Shown: positions 18,083 through 27,115, counted from the first letter of the stretch. The stretch: 37,807 nucleotides of DNA from Ignavibacteriaceae bacterium (GCA_008933765.1 WBUK01000023.1:1-37807); one strand, 5' to 3'. Numbers and translations are program-made. The notes: generated by a model not told the origin, from the letters alone.

Positions 18083-18784
18083 TCAACGCTTTTTTGAGGG
18101 CTTTCGGGAGGCTCTGTTATCAATCATTAAAACAAATTCACCTTTCAGATTATTTTTTACCACTTCAGCAAGAATGCCGGAGAGCGAACCCCTTAACACT
18201 TTTTCGCCCGGAAGTGTGAGGTCGTATGCCAACACCGCTTGCGCCCCTTTCCCAAATGCGTTGCCGGCATCATGCAAAATGCTTTTTAACCTGTACGGAG
18301 TTTCTAAAAGTATTATCACTTCCTTAACGGCAGATAACCGCCGCAACTCAGCCGCTCTTGCATCTTTTTTCACCGGCAGCCAGCCTGCGTAGTAAAATTT
18401 TTCAGTGTGCAAACCCGAAACGCTTAAAGCAGCGGTTAAAGATGAGGCGCCGGGAATGGGCACAACCTTAACCCCCCAACTAAGCGCATTTTCAAGCAGC
18501 GTGTGCCCCGGGTCAGCGAACATTGGCGTGCCGCAATCTGAAATTAAGGCTGCATTTGCACCGTTTTTTATTTTTTCAATTATTTCAGGTGTGTTTTCTT
18601 CTTCGTCGTGCTCGTTCAGGGTAATTAATTCTTTCTGAAGTTTAAGATACGCAAGCAGCCTGCGCGCCTCTTTCAAATCTTCACAGATAACAAAATCAGA
18701 CTCCGAAAGAACCTTCACTGCACGAAAGGTTATATCTTCCGGGTTGCCTATTGGCGTGGCAACAATAAAGAGTTTACCCGGCAT
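18083..18784 (-). CDS. rsmI: 16S rRNA (cytidine(1402)-2'-O)-methyltransferase
   Basis: 233 residues of the SAM-dependent tetrapyrrole-methylase fold. N-terminal VATPIGNPEDITFRAVKVL, ICEDLKEARRLL and ISDCGTPMFADPG are the RsmI signatures. The enzyme 2'-O-methylates C1402 in the ribosomal P site. At 233 residues it is shorter than E. coli RsmI (about 286) and lacks the C-terminal extension, ending in a basic tail (SRKPSKKR). The ATG at 18784 overlaps the TAA of the upstream small gene by one base. Confidence 0.92.
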   Translation of the reverse strand: MPGKLFIVATPIGNPEDITFRAVKVLSESDFVICEDLKEARRLLAYLKLQKELITLNEHDEEENTPEIIEKIKNGANAALISDCGTPMFADPGHTLLENALSWGVKVVPIPGASSLTAALSVSGLHTEKFYYAGWLPVKKDARAAELRRLSAVKEVIILLETPYRLKSILHDAGNAFGKGAQAVLAYDLTLPGEKVLRGSLSGILAEVVKNNLKGEFVLMIDNRASRKPSKKR

Positions 18785-19053
18785 TATTTCTCACGGAGAT
18801 GTGGTGGTTTGAACCCGCGTGTTATGTCAAACCGGGGATAGTATTCAACAATATTGAAGTTTTTATCTCGAAATGTTCCTCCACTGGGGTAGTAAAAATA
18901 GGTTTCAATAGTGTCCGTTGGTGTTGCTGAGGGGCGCCCGCCATTTGAATAGAATTGTACCCGGTAAAACCCCGTTTCATATTCAGATTCTTCCAATTGA
19001 GCTAAAAAGTTCTCGTCTGAGAATAATAATTTGTTGTCTGTCACATTATTCAT
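18784..19053 (-). CDS. Small hypothetical protein coupled to rsmI
   Basis: 89 residues, not recognised. The sequence is rich in Tyr, Phe and acidic residues, with a predicted beta character (TGFYRVQFYSNGG, TIETYFYYPSGG) and no signal peptide or membrane segment. Its TAA overlaps the rsmI start (TAATG), so the two are translationally coupled and it is the first gene of that transcript. A TAnnTTTG promoter element lies about 34 bases upstream of its ATG. Confidence 0.65.
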   Translation of the reverse strand: MNNVTDNKLLFSDENFLAQLEESEYETGFYRVQFYSNGGRPSATPTDTIETYFYYPSGGTFRDKNFNIVEYYPRFDITRGFKPPHLREK

Positions 19054-19086
19054 TTTAATATTTTAGATTTTTTGATTAATTTAGCA

Positions 19087-19094
19087 CAAAGATA
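19087..19094 (-). promoter_or_regulatory. Possible Bacteroidetes-type -7 promoter element
   Basis: TATCTTTG on the minus strand fits the TAnnTTTG consensus. It would give a leader of roughly 28 bases before the ATG at 19053. No good TTTG -33 box is seen at the expected distance, so the call is tentative. Confidence 0.35.
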
Positions 19095-19155
19095 GTGATG
19101 ATTTTTTATTTTAGTTAACTATCTGAAAAGCAGTTTTTTTCACCAATTTCCGACG

Positions 19156-21243
19156 ATGCCCTTAATTAACAAAAACTTCAACCCAACTGTTCAACATCCG
19201 GCTTCGGTTCAATCTGTTATTTTGGACCTCCCCCAAATTGTGACCGCCGTTGACGAAAATGGGATTTTTGTGGCGTGGAATAAAATTGCGGAAGTGGTGT
19301 TTGGATGGACTGCCGAAGAGATAATCGGAAACCCTAAGGCTTCTGATCTTTTATACCCCGATCCCGAGTATTTAAACGACCTGAGAGAATACTGGCACGA
19401 GTCAAAAGGGCAATACCTTAATTACATCTGGAAAGTTACCTGCAAAAACGGCGAAGTGAAATGGATAAGCTGGTCGAATATTTCACACGATCACTCTGTT
19501 GAAGGATGGTACTCCTGGGCTTTGGGTACCGATGTTACTGAAATTAAAGAAATTAGTGAGAAACTTGAACAAAATGAGGTGGGTTTAAGAACCATTACCC
19601 ATATTTCTGAAGTCTTGCTCTCTGAACCTGATTTTGACACCGCAATTCATCAGGTTTTTGAAATCCTCTATGAAATTTCGAATGCTGACAGAGTCTATAT
19701 CTTCGAAAATGATTACGACCCAAACACTGATCGTTGGTATATGAACCAAACTTACGAGTGGACAAAAGACAGTATAAAGGTGCAGATTGATAATCCGGAA
19801 CTTCAGGGGCTGTGCTACAACGATTTCTGTCCCAGATGGAAAGATACAATGCTCTCAAAACTTGCGATTAACGGGCTGGTAAAAGATTTTCCGCAGATAG
19901 AACAGGACGCATTGGCACCTCAAGATATCAAAGCTTTGCTTGCTGTTCCCATCTACTTAAACGATGAGTGGTGGGGATTTATTGGGTTTGATAATTGCAC
20001 AAAAGAAGAAATCTTTTCTGAAAGAGATGAAGTTCTTCTACGGTCAGCTGCTGTGGCAATAGGCGGGGCTATTCAACGGGAGAAAACCAACAAGGAACTG
20101 AGAATTGCTAAGATTCGTGCCGAAGAAATGAATCGGTTAAAATCCAACTTCCTCTCAAACATGTCGCACGAGCTACGCACCCCGCTGATAAGCATTTTGG
20201 GGTATGCTGATATACTAATGGAAGAATTACGCGACCTTGAATTCATCAAAATTGCCTCTTCCATCAAATTGGCAGGGCAACGGCTTAACAGTTCGCTTAA
20301 TCTGATTCTCGATCTTTCCCAAATTGAAGCAAACGCATTATCACTTAACTACAAAATGTTGAATGTTTCAGATTTGATTCACGAAATTATCTCTAACTAC
20401 GAGATTGAGCTTCAGGAAAAATCGCTTTATGTTGAAGTTTCTATACCTCAAAATCTCTCTTTGATTAAAACTGACAGGAAAATCCTCGGTGGTATTTTTG
20501 AGAATATGTTGAGTAATGCCATCAAGTTTACGAACAAAGGAGGAATTAATGTTACGGTTACTCCGGAGAATGATTCCGTTTCCAATAACATCAATCTTAT
20601 TGTTGCAGACACGGGAATTGGCATTGCGCCCGAACTTCAGCATACTATTTTTGAGGCTTTCAGGCAGGAGTCTGAAGGGCTTTCACGCAAATTTGAAGGT
20701 ATTGGCTTAGGGTTAACCATTATTAAAAAGTTCAGCGAAAAATTAGGCGGAACCGTGGAACTGCAAAGTAAACCCGGCGTTGGCACTACTGTGACTGTTA
20801 ACCTGCCGACTTTTCCCGAACTTACGGAAGAAGCTGAAATTAGTGAGGAAACCCCCGATACTTTTTCACCCTCCTGGCATGTAAGCAAAAAAATTGCCCT
20901 GTGCGAGTCGGATTCCTCAACTGCAACTATGCTAAGGATTTATTCAAGAAAAATTGCTGAGGTCGAGTCATACAGGCTGGTTTCTGATTTGGTGCTTTCA
21001 AAGAATTTGGTGAAACCCGACCTTTTAATCCTCGATTTAAATGTCAGAAACATTGAAAGCCGGCAACAACTTTTAGAGGCAATTAAAACAACGCCTTTGC
21101 TTAACTCCGTGCCGATACTCTCGTTTTCAACATACGGTGTGGTGCTGAATTCCGAAAAATCGGCTGAAATGGGCTTCGACGGCTTCATTCCTAAACCGGT
21201 AACAAAATCAGAATTTTTAAGGATTATTAAAAAGTATATCTAA
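19156..21243 (+). CDS. Hybrid sensor histidine kinase (PAS-GAF-HisKA-HATPase-receiver)
   Basis: 695 residues, no membrane segment, so a cytoplasmic sensor. In order: PAS (~20-130, with ENGIFVAWNKIAEVVFGWTA and the PAC-like WALGTDVTEIKE), GAF (~145-305), a short coiled coil, HisKA with the phospho-accepting His338 in SNMSHELRTPL, HATPase with DTGIGIAPELQHTIFEAF and FEGIGLGLTII, and a C-terminal receiver (~575-695). The receiver keeps the phospho-accepting Asp in LLILDLNV and the Lys in IPKPVTK, but its first acidic pair is CESD instead of DD. It is divergent from the upstream gene; no response regulator is adjacent. No clear Shine-Dalgarno sequence precedes the ATG. Confidence 0.9.
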   Translation: MPLINKNFNPTVQHPASVQSVILDLPQIVTAVDENGIFVAWNKIAEVVFGWTAEEIIGNPKASDLLYPDPEYLNDLREYWHESKGQYLNYIWKVTCKNGEVKWISWSNISHDHSVEGWYSWALGTDVTEIKEISEKLEQNEVGLRTITHISEVLLSEPDFDTAIHQVFEILYEISNADRVYIFENDYDPNTDRWYMNQTYEWTKDSIKVQIDNPELQGLCYNDFCPRWKDTMLSKLAINGLVKDFPQIEQDALAPQDIKALLAVPIYLNDEWWGFIGFDNCTKEEIFSERDEVLLRSAAVAIGGAIQREKTNKELRIAKIRAEEMNRLKSNFLSNMSHELRTPLISILGYADILMEELRDLEFIKIASSIKLAGQRLNSSLNLILDLSQIEANALSLNYKMLNVSDLIHEIISNYEIELQEKSLYVEVSIPQNLSLIKTDRKILGGIFENMLSNAIKFTNKGGINVTVTPENDSVSNNINLIVADTGIGIAPELQHTIFEAFRQESEGLSRKFEGIGLGLTIIKKFSEKLGGTVELQSKPGVGTTVTVNLPTFPELTEEAEISEETPDTFSPSWHVSKKIALCESDSSTATMLRIYSRKIAEVESYRLVSDLVLSKNLVKPDLLILDLNVRNIESRQQLLEAIKTTPLLNSVPILSFSTYGVVLNSEKSAEMGFDGFIPKPVTKSEFLRIIKKYI

Positions 21244-21312
21244 CCGTTTTAGTTAGAGTTAAGGCACCCATACCCGGCTGAAAACTTCTCTTCTAATACC
21301 GTGCACTATGGG

Positions 21313-23286
21313 CTAAAACTCCTCTTCCAATTCCCGTAAAAATTCCAAAGCGGAAATATTTTCAATCGATGAGAGATCGCCCAAAACAACACCACCGGAA
21401 GCGATTTCACGAAGCAAACGACGAACAATTTTACCGTTTCTTGTTTTCGGCAATGCTTCGGTAAACCTGATTTCATCAGGGCGGGCGATGTGCCCAATTT
21501 CAACCATCACATGGTTACGCATCTCTTCTTTCAGCAGAAGCGAGGCGTTTGCGCCCTCTTTCAGTGTTATAAAAGCAACAATCGAGTTGCCTTTCAGGTC
21601 ATCGGGTCTTCCGATAACTGCCACTTCTGCAACATCTTTGTGAGTATGGAGTGCGTTTTCAATCTCGAGTGTGCTGATTCTGTTGCCGGAAACCGTAACC
21701 ACATCATCAACGCGCCCGAGAATCCAGAAATAGCCGTCTTTATCTTTCCGGGCACCATCACCGGTGAAAAAATCACCACCGAAACCTGCCCAGTAATCTT
21801 CTTTGTATCTCTTCTTATTTCCCCAAATGCCGCGAGCGATCGAGGGCCAGCTGTCTTTAAGAACCAAAAAGCCGTTTTCACCCGTCTTAACACGGTGCCC
21901 GTTTTTATCAACCACTTCAGCCAGAATGCCCGGCAAAGGAAGTGTAACAGAGCCCGGTTTCAACGGCGTAACCCCGGGAATAGAAGCCAGCATGAAAGAC
22001 CCCGTTTCAGTCTGCCACCACGCATCGATTATCGGGCACCTTTCCTTCCCCACCATTTTGTAGAACCAGAACCAAACTTTTGGGTTAACAGGCTCACCGC
22101 CAAGTGCAAGCACCCGCAATGAACTAAGGTCATACTTACTAACCCATCCCTCACCCATCCTCATTAAATTTTTCACATAAGTGGGGGCGGTAAAAAAGAT
22201 TGAAACCTTATGTTTATCAATCAGTTTCCACATAACATCCGGCTGAGGTGTTACCGGCGCGCCCTCGTACATTAACATAGTTACACCGTTAAGAAGTGGT
22301 GCATAAAGACCATAAGTGTGCCCCGTAGCGAAGCCGAAATCAGCCGTGCACCAATATACATCCGTTGGTTGAATATCGAAAACCAACTTGAAAGAGTAGT
22401 AGGCGGCGGTCATGTATCCGGCCGTTGTGTGTATAATCCCCTTTGCTTTCCCCATTGTGCCGCTGGTGAAAAGGATGAATAAAGGGTGCTCAGAATCCAG
22501 GTGTGCCGCATCGCAATTATCGGAAGCTTCAGCCATCAGATCGTGCCACCAAAAATCCCTCCCGTTCACAATTTTTACTGATGATTCGTGCAGCCTTCTG
22601 AATAAAATAACGGTTGAAACATCCTGGCAACTTTCCAGCGCAGCGTCAACTGCAGGTTTAAGATATATGTTGCTGCCTCGTCTTACGGCTAAATCGCTTG
22701 CAATCACAATTTTTGCTTTAAGTTCCAAAATTCTGTCTTTTAATGCTTCGGGTGAAAAGCCCGCAAAAACTACAGAGTGAGTGGCACCTATTCGTGCACA
22801 TGCAAGCATAGCTATTGCCATTTCCGGTACCATACCCATGTAGATAACCACTCTGTCCCCTTTTTTTACTCCTTTTGCCAACAACACATTCGAAAATTTT
22901 GATACTTCGGAGTGCAGCTGCAGGTAGGTAAGTGTTCTGGTTTCACCCGGCTCGCCCTCCCATATAATTGCCGCTTTGTTTCGCTCAGGTGTACTCAGGT
23001 GGCGGTCCAAACAGTTATAACTGATGTTTGTTTTTGCACCGACAAACCATTTAGACTCGTAAGTTGAGCCTTCCCGGATGTGTTTCCAGTATTTGAACCA
23101 GTGAAGTTCGTCGGCTACATTTCCCCAAAAACCTTCCGGATTCAATACCGATTCTTTGTATAATTTTTTGTATTCATCCAAGGTTTTCACAACAGCTCGG
23201 TCGCTGAACTCTTTCATTGGATGATATACTTTTTTCAACGATGAATTCATCCTGATTATTCGTTTTTTCAGTTTATTGTCGTTCAT
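21313..23286 (-). CDS. acs: Acetyl-CoA synthetase (AMP-forming)
   Basis: 657 residues, full length for Acs. The N-terminal ACAS_N part includes FWGNVADELHWFKYWK. The ATP motif (274-283) reads TSGTMGKAKG, where most family members have TSGSTGKPKG, so Pro is replaced by Ala. DVYWCTADFGFATGHTYGLY, the acyl-pocket WWQTETG (the Trp that keeps the pocket small, favouring acetate), GRVDDVV and the C-terminal PKTRNGKIVRR (whose Lys is the catalytic and usually acetylation-controlled residue) are present. It activates acetate to acetyl-CoA through acetyl-AMP. It converges with the histidine kinase; an esterase lies upstream. A propionate-using relative cannot be excluded. Confidence 0.88.
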   Translation of the reverse strand: MNDNKLKKRIIRMNSSLKKVYHPMKEFSDRAVVKTLDEYKKLYKESVLNPEGFWGNVADELHWFKYWKHIREGSTYESKWFVGAKTNISYNCLDRHLSTPERNKAAIIWEGEPGETRTLTYLQLHSEVSKFSNVLLAKGVKKGDRVVIYMGMVPEMAIAMLACARIGATHSVVFAGFSPEALKDRILELKAKIVIASDLAVRRGSNIYLKPAVDAALESCQDVSTVILFRRLHESSVKIVNGRDFWWHDLMAEASDNCDAAHLDSEHPLFILFTSGTMGKAKGIIHTTAGYMTAAYYSFKLVFDIQPTDVYWCTADFGFATGHTYGLYAPLLNGVTMLMYEGAPVTPQPDVMWKLIDKHKVSIFFTAPTYVKNLMRMGEGWVSKYDLSSLRVLALGGEPVNPKVWFWFYKMVGKERCPIIDAWWQTETGSFMLASIPGVTPLKPGSVTLPLPGILAEVVDKNGHRVKTGENGFLVLKDSWPSIARGIWGNKKRYKEDYWAGFGGDFFTGDGARKDKDGYFWILGRVDDVVTVSGNRISTLEIENALHTHKDVAEVAVIGRPDDLKGNSIVAFITLKEGANASLLLKEEMRNHVMVEIGHIARPDEIRFTEALPKTRNGKIVRRLLREIASGGVVLGDLSSIENISALEFLRELEEEF

Positions 23287-23439
23287 AGTCTGTTTATGTT
23301 TTGTTAATTCCTAAGTTAAAATTCTTTAGTCTGTAAACTTTTGTGTTTATCCCCCTGTTTTCTCCGGTTTCTCTGTTTTCTGCAAAAGCGAAAATGAAAT
23401 TATAGCTGTATATACCAAAACCTTGTTCTTTTCATTCCG

Positions 23440-23483
23440 GAAGCGCTCATTTGCCATACACAAAGCGAAGCGCTCATTTGCCA
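23440..23483. repeat. 17-bp direct repeat duplicating a gene's 3' end
   Basis: GAAGCGCTCATTTGCCA occurs at 23440-23456 and again at 23467-23483. The second copy includes the last codons and the TGA stop (23474-23476) of the esterase gene; the first is in the downstream spacer. Confidence 0.9.
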
Positions 23484-24235
23484 AACATGAACCGCAATGG
23501 TCTTTCCAAACGGTCAGCCCACGCATCTTCGTTGTGACCCGCACCGCGGTCAAAATAATAATCTAACTCCTCACCAAGCACAAAACCTTTTGAAGTTAGA
23601 AGGCAAAACATTTTTTGAGCGTCTTTTTTGCCGTCTTCACCACTGTCGATGTATATCTTCATGTTTTTTCGCCCTTTTGAAGATTCTATTCTCTTGAAAA
23701 TAGCACCGTTTCCGTAGTAAAAAGAGGACGAAAGGCACCCCGCCATTCCGAAAACATGAGGATATTCCCAAATCATACGAAGCGAACACAACCCTCCCAT
23801 CGACGACCCCATTATCGCCGAGGCTTCTCTGTCAGGTAAGGTTCTGAAGTTATTATCGATAAATACTTTAAGCTCTTCCGCAATAAATTTTAAGTAATAA
23901 TCGCCTTTTTCACTCTCGCTGTATTCTTCCAAACGATCACGCGTGTTGTATATCCCTACCACCATAATCTCTTCAATCTGACCTGTACGAATCAATCGGG
24001 TTACACTTTCGTCAACTCGCCAGTCTCTGCCCGCAAATGAAGTTAAAGGGTCAATTAAATTTTGACCATCGTGCATGTATAAAACGGGGAAATGACGGCT
24101 TTTGTCGTTCTTGTACGACGGAGGAAGCCAAACCAGCAGATCGCGCTCTGCTATCGGGTAACGACTCCTAAATTTTCGATAATATACAACGGAACCAACT
24201 ATTTCCGTTTTTCCGTTGTTTCTATTATTTAACAA
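23474..24235 (-). CDS. Esterase, alpha/beta-hydrolase (esterase D / enterochelin-esterase-like)
   Basis: 253 residues without a signal peptide. The order of motifs fits the putative-esterase family: VWLPPSY and FPVLYMHDGQN (oxyanion side), the nucleophile elbow GSSMGG, the acid in YIDSGEDG, and the catalytic His in GAGHNEDAWADRL. Relatives hydrolyse esters of siderophores, S-formylglutathione or sugars. The substrate here cannot be told from the sequence and no siderophore genes are near. The ATG used is not firmly supported by a ribosome-binding site, and a start a few codons downstream is possible. Confidence 0.8.
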   Translation of the reverse strand: MLNNRNNGKTEIVGSVVYYRKFRSRYPIAERDLLVWLPPSYKNDKSRHFPVLYMHDGQNLIDPLTSFAGRDWRVDESVTRLIRTGQIEEIMVVGIYNTRDRLEEYSESEKGDYYLKFIAEELKVFIDNNFRTLPDREASAIMGSSMGGLCSLRMIWEYPHVFGMAGCLSSSFYYGNGAIFKRIESSKGRKNMKIYIDSGEDGKKDAQKMFCLLTSKGFVLGEELDYYFDRGAGHNEDAWADRLERPLRFMFGK

Positions 24236-24675
24236 TAAGGTTTTTGTTCTCTCTTTTTTTATAATTGGGAATTTATTCTTGTTGACCTACAAGTTAAGAA
24301 CCTTTTTGCTTAAAAAAAAGACTTTTCGGAGTTTATTTACAGGTGAAGTTTCTTAAATTTTTGCAAATTTACCGGGAATTGGTGCCTTTTGTCTCTTTTC
24401 ACCGGAATTTGTTGTGAATTGTTGCTGTTTTGTTACTGTTTTATTACCGTTTTGTTGCGTAACTTGCTATTAATTGCCGGTGATTATGATTTGTAGGGAT
24501 TTGGTTCGGTGGGTGGTTGCAATTTCGTTCGCTGGCAGTTGCAATTTCGTTCATGGGAGGCAGTGCACGGCTTCAACTTTGGCATTTTGAAGCATTGGTT
24601 AAAACCGGCTGCTGCCTGTTAAAACCCGATATTGTATTATTAGATTTTTTTTAGAATTTTTATTGGAGATTTACC
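24236..24675. other. Intergenic region between divergent genes, with two short repeat clusters
   Basis: No gene is seen. It should contain the promoters of the esterase (minus) and the membrane protein (plus). Two local repeats are present: three 11-base units (CTGTTTTGTTA, CTGTTTTATTA, CCGTTTTGTTG) at 24425-24457, and GTTGCAATTTCGTTC at 24516-24530 and 24538-24552. I found no exact TAnnTTTG element. Confidence 0.6.
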
Positions 24676-25428
24676 GTGAGCAAGAATCTTTTACTTTGGA
24701 TTTCTGCCTTTGTTATCGTATTTCTGTTTACTTTGGTGCGCCCCTATATCAGAGGTGAACAGCCCGTTAGCGGTACTATCGGCATTGAGGGGAAAAAAAT
24801 TTCGTACCTCTTCCCCCGAGAATGGGAAGCAGGAACAGACCTTAAATTCCTGATTAGAAACGATAACCCAAAAGTTACGGGATATTATGTTATCAATCTA
24901 CCCGACGGGAAAAAAGTTAAAAAAGAATTAACCGTTGGTAAAGAGGAACTTATCGGCGTGCTTCCTGCTGCTAAACCCGGTGAATCGGTTGACTATACGG
25001 TTTTCTTAAAATATGACGATAAACAGACCCAAATCCCATACAATACAACCCTCACTACTGTTTTTACCGGCAAAGTGAGCCTGATTATCAAAATTTTCTA
25101 CCCGTTGATGCTTTTTATTCTGTCACTGCTGGCTGTAAGAGGCGGTTTGGAATTTTTTAACGAGGAGGGAAGGTACAAGCTTTACACTATTTTCACAGCT
25201 GGCGCAGCCGTTTGTTTAAGTTTTATAATCGTGCCCGTAAGAAACCTTCTGCTGATTGCACCCCCTGCCGGTACAATCCCCCCGCCGGGTGATATGTTCA
25301 CCGCTGAAACCTTTTTCTATTCTGTTTTGTGGGTTCTGGTTAGTATTTTGGTTTTCTTCAATATCAAACCCGGTTTTACGCTTTTAGTCGGTTCAATGTT
25401 TACTCTGGCAGGTTTATTGTTTATTTAA
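24676..25428 (+). CDS. Membrane protein of unknown function, five predicted helices
   Basis: 250 residues, starting with GTG behind a GGAG ribosome-binding site. One N-terminal helix (~5-23) is followed by a ~110-residue soluble, beta-rich domain (FPREWEAGTDLKFLIRNDNPKVTGYYVINLPDG), which would lie outside the cytoplasm, and then four hydrophobic segments (~135-155, 168-192, 210-228, 232-250). I do not recognise a family. The rest of the neighbourhood gives no functional hint. Confidence 0.7.
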   Translation: MSKNLLLWISAFVIVFLFTLVRPYIRGEQPVSGTIGIEGKKISYLFPREWEAGTDLKFLIRNDNPKVTGYYVINLPDGKKVKKELTVGKEELIGVLPAAKPGESVDYTVFLKYDDKQTQIPYNTTLTTVFTGKVSLIIKIFYPLMLFILSLLAVRGGLEFFNEEGRYKLYTIFTAGAAVCLSFIIVPVRNLLLIAPPAGTIPPPGDMFTAETFFYSVLWVLVSILVFFNIKPGFTLLVGSMFTLAGLLFI

Positions 25429-25494
25429 TATAAACTCAAATTCGCCACACTGTTTAAGTGCGCACTATCAATGGCCGGTTTGCTGTTTATTTAA
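25407..25494. repeat. Imperfect 22-bp duplication of the membrane-protein gene's end
   Basis: Positions 25407-25428 (last codons and TAA) and 25473-25494 match at 19 of 22 bases, and TCAATG precedes both. The downstream copy is not translated as part of a gene. Confidence 0.75.
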
Positions 25495-25538
25495 CGAAAA
25501 CCGTAAGAGAAGTGGTGGGTTCAAACAAAGAAGTAGGT

Positions 25539-25566
25539 AAATTGCAAACCGAGAAATTGCAAACCG
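25539..25566. repeat. Tandem 13-bp repeat in intergenic DNA
   Basis: AAATTGCAAACCG occurs at 25539-25551 and 25554-25566. It is part of a wider stretch (about 25510-25660) of degenerate words such as TTCACAAA, TTCAAAC and TTCGAAAC between two convergent genes (25429-25670). Confidence 0.8.
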
Positions 25567-25670
25567 GTTAGCTCGAAAACAGGCGGTTCACAAATCTGTA
25601 AGTTTCAAACACTTAAGTTGTAACCCGAAAACAAATAATTCACAAACAGGTAATTCGAAACGAAGTAAAA

Positions 25671-27011
25671 TCAGTAAATTTTTACTAAATCAACTCCTTT
25701 GTAGTAATGAAGCAATATTTCATCAAAGGAGAAGCCTTTTTCTGCCATAACGGCTGCACCTATTTGGCATAAGCCAACTCCGTGACCCCACCCGGCACCG
25801 AACAGAACAAATTTTCCGGGGATGTTATCTTTTTCTTCTAATGTTTCCACTACAAATGCGGATGAATAAAGGTGCGATTCGGAAAGAGCACGGCGTATCT
25901 CAAGCTCTTTCCCGATTGTTATGCTGCGCTTCGTTCCTGTGATTTTCAGCCGGATTATTCTTCCGGACTCTCCCCGCTCCAACGGCACCATTCTTACAAT
26001 TGCACCCAAATCCACATCCAACTTCTTTGCCAGCAATTCCTGAAGTTGTTCCTGCGAAATTTCAACCTGCCACCTGAAAAAATCATCCGTTTCCTGATCA
26101 TAATGGAGCAAAACCTGCGAAAGAATTGATTTATCTTTCGTGTTACAGTATGCCTCAGGCTCGTTGGTTATCCATTTGGTTGCGTTGGTTTCATTGGTCA
26201 GGTTGGTATCGTAGTCTTCCGGTTCAAATTTATAATCGACAATTTTGCTGAGATAGGGCACTTTTTTACCCTCCCAAACATTCTCGAACGATTCTGAAAC
26301 GCCGCCGCACGACTTCGAAAACCGGGCATCGCAAATTTCGTTGCCATATTTCATTACTAAACCGGCGGTTTCTTCAACGGCTTTACGGGCTGAATCTGTG
26401 AAAATTTTGGTGATACCTTGGTATCTTTGGCAGTGATCATCGGCGCAAACATCGAAATCTTCATGGTCCTCACGGTCGTACCACCGAAGTATCTCATCAT
26501 CCGTGAAAACCATCCCTTTTTGCGCAGCCGTGAGGTTGCCTTTGGTTTTCGACTGCTCAATCTGCGAGAGCAACCAGCTGCGCGAAATTACAGCGTGCGC
26601 TTTCAGCAACGAAAGGCTGCTTTTAGCACTCATTTCCGATGAAATTACGCTTTTTAAGTACTCTTCTATATTTATAATGTTAATCGCTGTTACTTTATCA
26701 CCTTTTCGTAACAGCTTTAAGGTTCCTTTAAAATTCTGCTTCTCTCTTCTTTCCCAGTGAAACTGAACACCAATAACCACATCTTTAATCATAAAATGCT
26801 CTGTCTCAGGTGAGTTAGGCCTGAAGAAAATGCTCGTTTCATCACTTATTTTTTTGCCGGAACCCTCAACCACAAGCTTTCCGTTTTTCACCCGTGCCTG
26901 GAATATTCCGCTGAAAAAATCTTCCTGGTTGTTTGTGTAATAATCGCCATAGCAGGTGAAATTTATTACACTGTCAGTTAAAATGCCCACGCTTATTAGC
27001 GGTTCATCCAT
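25671..27011 (-). CDS. SpoIID/LytB-domain protein
   Basis: 446 residues. NIEEYLKSVISSEMSAKSSLSLLKAHAVISRSWLL (about 110-145) matches the SpoIID core, whose Glu in SEM is catalytic in the sporulation lytic transglycosylase, and the C-terminal GWGHGVGLCQIGAAVMAEKG followed by a Tyr-Tyr-Lys-Gly motif matches the family end. The relatives cleave denuded peptidoglycan glycans. There is no sporulation in this lineage, and this protein lacks a signal peptide, so either a non-classical start or an intracellular function should be considered. An AAGG ribosome-binding site lies about five bases before the ATG at 27011. Confidence 0.82.
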   Translation of the reverse strand: MDEPLISVGILTDSVINFTCYGDYYTNNQEDFFSGIFQARVKNGKLVVEGSGKKISDETSIFFRPNSPETEHFMIKDVVIGVQFHWERREKQNFKGTLKLLRKGDKVTAINIINIEEYLKSVISSEMSAKSSLSLLKAHAVISRSWLLSQIEQSKTKGNLTAAQKGMVFTDDEILRWYDREDHEDFDVCADDHCQRYQGITKIFTDSARKAVEETAGLVMKYGNEICDARFSKSCGGVSESFENVWEGKKVPYLSKIVDYKFEPEDYDTNLTNETNATKWITNEPEAYCNTKDKSILSQVLLHYDQETDDFFRWQVEISQEQLQELLAKKLDVDLGAIVRMVPLERGESGRIIRLKITGTKRSITIGKELEIRRALSESHLYSSAFVVETLEEKDNIPGKFVLFGAGWGHGVGLCQIGAAVMAEKGFSFDEILLHYYKGVDLVKIY

Positions 27012-27107
27012 ACCTTACCTTAAATTAAAACAAAATTTCAAGATCGAATATACAAAACCTTTTGAAAATTTTAATCTTTTTAGAACCGTCGGTTTGATTA
27101 TCTTTAT

Positions 27108-27115
27108 TATTTTTG
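27108..27115 (+). promoter_or_regulatory. rocF: Possible TAnnTTTG promoter element for arginase
   Basis: TATTTTTG lies 25 bases before the arginase ATG and would leave a leader of roughly 18 bases. A TTTG at 27093 is too close for a standard -33 box, so confidence is limited. Confidence 0.3.

Noticed and set aside
17937..18392. 151-codon plus-strand frame over the rsmI end
   Set aside because: Mostly antisense to rsmI and rich in Cys/Phe/Ser as expected for a shadow frame.
21244..21312. Terminator between the convergent kinase and acs genes
   Set aside because: CCCATA and TATGGG can pair, but the loop is more than 30 bases and no T run follows on either strand.
21490..22122. 210-codon plus-strand frame
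   Set aside because: Antisense to the well-supported acs gene; no family resemblance.
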